From assembly GCA_004348925.1 (NCBI GenBank), contig RCMX01000006.1, forward strand, positions 180,949 to 244,948: a stretch of DNA of 64,000 nucleotides, given 5' to 3'. This DNA comes from Actinomycetota bacterium. GTDB lineage: Bacteria > Actinomycetota > Coriobacteriia > Anaerosomatales > Anaerosomataceae. Positions 60,992 to 64,000 of this stretch are shown in pieces. The notes below the pieces were generated by a model. That model ran no database searches, was not told the DNA's origin, and saw only the letters and a list, made by a program, of their open reading frames with translations. Both the position numbers and the translations under genes were made by a program. How positions within the stretch are numbered: position 1 is the stretch's first letter; the number at the start of each line of letters is the position of its first letter.

Positions 60992-62469
60992 CCGATTCGA
61001 ACAACGGCAACGAGGATCGTCTGGAGTCGAACGAAGAGATCGCGTCTATGGCGCAGCCGGCAAGCCGGACGCCGTTCGCAACCGCCAAGCGACTGGAGCG
61101 CGCGCGCGAACTCGCCCGCGCATTCGCCGTCGCGCAGAACAACGCTTCCCTGTACCCACCATCACACCCGCTGGTCATCCAATCCAACACCGATCTCGTT
61201 GCAGCGGTCAGCGGCATCATGGACATCGGCTTCGAGGATGTCACGATAAACGTCTACAAGGGCACTCTGTTCATCGAGAACCACGTCTTGCCCGAGGAAA
61301 GCGTGACGCACCGGAAGCTCATCGAGGACCTCCTCGCACGCGGGATCTCCTCGGTCACGCTCGACATGTCGTTCGGCGAGGCAGATGCAAGCGCGCTGGC
61401 CGCGCTTCTCAACGAAGGCGGCATCTCGGACATCGACAGCGCGATCGCGTTCCTCGAAGCGCGCGGGGCGAACGCGGTGAAGATCGCCGAGACGACCGAC
61501 CTCGACGAAGAGGTTCACGAGGCCGAATCCCGGCAGAACAAGGTGGATGCACGCAAAGACTACGACCAGGGCGTCGACCTGATGCGCGATGTCGAGACAC
61601 AGGTGAAACTCGGCAAAGTCTTCGAGGTGACGCCGCTGCAGAGCCTGGTCAGCAATCTGCTCAACAACCTGTTCAAGGACCCGGCCGCGGTTCTCGGCCT
61701 CACCGCCATCAAGAGCCACGACGACTACACGCTCAATCACTCGATCAACGTGTGCATCCTGTCCCTGTCGCTTGGCGCCTCGCTCGGCCTGGACGCCGAA
61801 TCCCTCAAGTCGCTCGGTCTCTCGGCACTGCTGTACGACCTCGGCAAGGTCCGTATCCCGGAGGACATCCTCAACAAGGAAGGTCCTCTCTCGGCAGATG
61901 AATGGCAGATCGTGAAGAGCCACGCCACCGAGGGCGCCGACCTGCTCAAGCGCATCCAGCTTGTGGACCAGATGCCGATGGTCGTGGCATACGAACACCA
62001 TCAGCGGCACGACATGCAGGGATACCCCGAGGTAAGCGCGCCATCCGAGCAGCACCTGTTCAGCAAGGTGGTAGCGCTGTGCGACGCCTACGACGCCATG
62101 ACCACACGGCGGCCGTTCCGTCGTGAGATCCGACCGGACAAGGCGCTCGCTGTACTCATGCAAGGTCGCAACAAGGCGTACGATCCGAGCCTCACCAAGG
62201 CGCTCGTCGCGATGCTCGGCATCTATCCGATGGGTGCCGTGGTGCGCATGAGCGACGGGGCGACCGGCGTGGTGTTCCGCGTCAACCGGGACGACCTGCT
62301 GCGACCGAGGATCAAGCAGCTCATCGACCCGTCGGGGCGCTGGCTCGAGCAGCCGGTCACCATCGACCTGCGACTCATCTCGGCGGAGAGCGGGACGTTC
62401 TCGCTCTCGATCACCGAGTGCATACCGGCCGCCGAAGCCGGCATCGATGACGTCTGGCAGTACCTCTAG
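60988..62469 (+). CDS. HD-GYP domain protein with degenerate HD motif
   Basis: A 493-aa protein. The N-terminal domain (about 30-150) is shared with the HEAT protein. The HD-GYP domain (about 220-415) has His251, then LLYDLGK where the canonical sequence is LLHDxGK (Tyr283-Asp284), SHATEG (His312), HHQRHD (His337/338) and GYP at 345-347. One metal ligand is therefore missing, through a TAC codon at 61834-61836. A small beta domain ends the protein. Family members hydrolyse c-di-GMP; this one may be impaired or act as a receptor. Confidence 0.88.
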   Translation: MTDSNNGNEDRLESNEEIASMAQPASRTPFATAKRLERARELARAFAVAQNNASLYPPSHPLVIQSNTDLVAAVSGIMDIGFEDVTINVYKGTLFIENHVLPEESVTHRKLIEDLLARGISSVTLDMSFGEADASALAALLNEGGISDIDSAIAFLEARGANAVKIAETTDLDEEVHEAESRQNKVDARKDYDQGVDLMRDVETQVKLGKVFEVTPLQSLVSNLLNNLFKDPAAVLGLTAIKSHDDYTLNHSINVCILSLSLGASLGLDAESLKSLGLSALLYDLGKVRIPEDILNKEGPLSADEWQIVKSHATEGADLLKRIQLVDQMPMVVAYEHHQRHDMQGYPEVSAPSEQHLFSKVVALCDAYDAMTTRRPFRREIRPDKALAVLMQGRNKAYDPSLTKALVAMLGIYPMGAVVRMSDGATGVVFRVNRDDLLRPRIKQLIDPSGRWLEQPVTIDLRLISAESGTFSLSITECIPAAEAGIDDVWQYL

Positions 62470-62517
62470 GGCAGATCGCCCTCGATAGCAGCGAAGCAAG
62501 GGCCGCCCGGCAGCGAC

Positions 62518-63951
62518 TCAGTGGGCGCGCGGCAGCTCGACCACGAAACGTGCGCCGCCGAGCGGTGATCCGTCTGCCCATATGCGCCCGTCCATGAGCG
62601 TCACCAGCCGATTGCAGATCGACAGTCCGAGGCCTGAGCCACCACCAGTGGCCGAGCGGGATGGGTCGAGGCGCACGAAGCGCTCGAAGATGCGCGCCCG
62701 ATCGTCCGGCGCTATACCCGGCCCGCTGTCGTCGACGAGCAGTCGCCACGACGTGCGGTCGGCCTCGGCAGAGACCACGACCTCGCCACCTGCCGGTGTG
62801 TACCGCAACGCATTCGTGATCAGCGCCGAGGCGACCTGCAGCACCCGCGCCTCGTCGCCAAGCGGCCGGGCGCCCTTCGGCGCGAGTTCACCCACGCGTA
62901 CGGTCAGCCCTGCCGAAGCGCCTTCGCCCTCGTGCCGCGCACGAAGCGACTCCGCAAGGGCAGTTGCGTCGACCGGTTTGTGCGCGATCTCCACCCGACC
63001 CGCATCCAGATCAGCAAGCGCAAGCAGGGTGGCGGTCAGGTCGCCGAGTCGCTGCGCCTCCTGCCTGATGACGCCGATGAACCTGCGAGAGGTCGCTTCG
63101 TCCTCCACGGTGCCGTCGAGCAATGCGCCGGCGAAGCCCTGGATGGAGGTTATCGGCGTGCGCAGCTCATGCGACACGTCCCCGACGAAGTGCTTCTGGG
63201 CCGAATACGCGTCTGCGACACGGGCGGACATCGCATTGAACGACTCGGCAAGGCTCGCGATCTCGTCATCGCCCTCCACGGGGACCTGGTAGCCCCATTC
63301 GCCTGCCGTGACCGCCTCGGCACCTTCCCGCAGGTGCAGAACCGGTGCCGTCAGCCGGTGCGCGAGATACGAGCCTGCGACCCAGGCCACGAGCACCGCA
63401 GCCGTGGCGCTGCCGAGCAGCAACAGCACGACCCAGCTGTTCGCGGCCGCGATCTCGCTCACGGGCTGCAACGCGACGAGCCAGCCGGGGTACTCCTCGA
63501 TCGGCACTGCGACGATGAGAACCCGTCCGACTCCGGGAAGGGTCCTCACTGCGGATCGCACTCCTCGCGCATCGGCGTCGCCGAGCGCAGCTATCCCGAT
63601 TGCGGTGGGGCCCTGGGTGGTCAACGCGCTCGAGACCCGTACGGCGCCGGCACCGTCAGTCACCAGCAGCCTGGCGCCGATGAGGCTCGCCTGCACGCGG
63701 AAGAGTTGCTGCCGGACGCCGTCAGGCGACGACGGCGTCGCCGTGAGCGGCCCCCCTACGGAGAGTCCACCCGCCAGCGCAACGGTCTGGCGCGAGAGCT
63801 CGGTGGTGCGCAGGGAGACGGTGTACTGCGTCCACGCCACGTAGAAGACCCAGAAGACCACCAGCGCTGACGCAGCGGCGACCGCAACGAACGCCAGGCG
63901 CGTGCTGCGGACCAGGGATCCGCGACGCGCCCCATCTGACCCAGGTGTCAC
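62518..63951 (-). CDS. Sensor histidine kinase with HAMP domain
   Basis: A 477-aa membrane kinase. Two helices (about 18-42 and 170-195) frame an extracytoplasmic sensor domain. The HAMP region, HisKA with SHELRTPITSI (His261) and HATPase with N box NALRY, DDSGPGIAPDDR and GGGSGLGLSI follow. The GTG start overlaps the response regulator stop (GTGA). The signal is unknown. Confidence 0.95.
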   Translation of the reverse strand: MTPGSDGARRGSLVRSTRLAFVAVAAASALVVFWVFYVAWTQYTVSLRTTELSRQTVALAGGLSVGGPLTATPSSPDGVRQQLFRVQASLIGARLLVTDGAGAVRVSSALTTQGPTAIGIAALGDADARGVRSAVRTLPGVGRVLIVAVPIEEYPGWLVALQPVSEIAAANSWVVLLLLGSATAAVLVAWVAGSYLAHRLTAPVLHLREGAEAVTAGEWGYQVPVEGDDEIASLAESFNAMSARVADAYSAQKHFVGDVSHELRTPITSIQGFAGALLDGTVEDEATSRRFIGVIRQEAQRLGDLTATLLALADLDAGRVEIAHKPVDATALAESLRARHEGEGASAGLTVRVGELAPKGARPLGDEARVLQVASALITNALRYTPAGGEVVVSAEADRTSWRLLVDDSGPGIAPDDRARIFERFVRLDPSRSATGGGSGLGLSICNRLVTLMDGRIWADGSPLGGARFVVELPRAH

Positions 63952-64000
63952 TGCGCGTCCCGACGGACACGGTAACCTACGCCTCGAACGGTCTCGACGA
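63948..64000 (-). CDS. OmpR-family response regulator (C-terminal end only)
   Basis: Only the last 16 codons and the stop are in the window. They read VETVRGVGYRVRRDAQ, the typical wing end of an OmpR/PhoB winged helix. The gene continues beyond the window edge on the minus strand and is coupled to the kinase. Confidence 0.85.
   Translation of the reverse strand, partial: VETVRGVGYRVRRDAQ

Overview
The window is a high-GC, densely packed bacterial chromosome segment with many 1-8 nt start/stop overlaps. I see no phage, transposase, integrase or CRISPR array. The gene order metG-tatD-rpfB/yabE-like-rsmA-veg-ispE-spoVG-tRNA(Gln)-glmU-prs-rplY-pth is the conserved Gram-positive order. Together with a complete V/A-type ATPase operon, an NfnAB-like electron-bifurcating pair, a multiheme cytochrome, SpoVG/Veg/SpoVT-AbrB homologues and the high GC content, it suggests an anaerobic environmental actinobacterium, most likely Coriobacteriia (OPB41/Anaerosomatales-like). 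The taxonomic placement is inference.

Layout. 1-6568 (+): the 3' part of an exported nine-haem c-type cytochrome, an NlpC/P60 endopeptidase, and the TldD/TldE protease pair. 6581-15343 (-): a compact nine-gene run in which seven proteins carry a complete or half double-CxxC zinc ribbon, with an M6 metalloprotease lipoprotein, an Amidase_3 protein and a lipoprotein bearing six DnaJ-type CxxCxGxG motifs outside the membrane. I do not recognise this cluster as a described system. 15647-24652 (-): V/A-ATPase genes in the order H-I-K-E-C-F-A-B-small 2TM protein-D; the c-subunit keeps the Na+-binding signature. 24852-27216: CapA-like phosphoesterase, a divergent M23-like protein, and DUF951.

27554-37913 is a cell-surface region: two small secreted proteins, a DUF916-like anchored protein coupled to a LytTR response regulator, and an exosortase locus. 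In that locus a large secreted protein with a C-terminal tripartite anchor overlaps an XrtG-type exosortase gene, followed by a BcsA-like GT2 glycosyltransferase and an ArnT/PMT-like membrane protein, all overlapping by 7-8 nt. The first gene is a strong candidate exosortase substrate.

38075-43392: a small membrane protein behind helically phased repeats, NfnB/NfnA, ApbE flavin transferase, a DUF4870-like protein and an M23 EnvC-like hydrolase. 43406-54033 is the conserved housekeeping block on the minus strand. 54166-59011: SpoVT-AbrB regulator, RsmI, a membrane protein, DUF362 ferredoxin, ROK kinase and a degenerate ImmA/IrrE protein. 59177-62469 (+): a HEAT-repeat protein coupled to an HD-GYP protein that lacks the HD histidine. 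62518-64000 (-): a sensor kinase and the last codons of its OmpR-type partner.

A recurring TATACT -10 box lies upstream of several transcription units (27266, 30414, 40585, 42077, 47203, 48894). Only the veg copy has a convincing -35 element.
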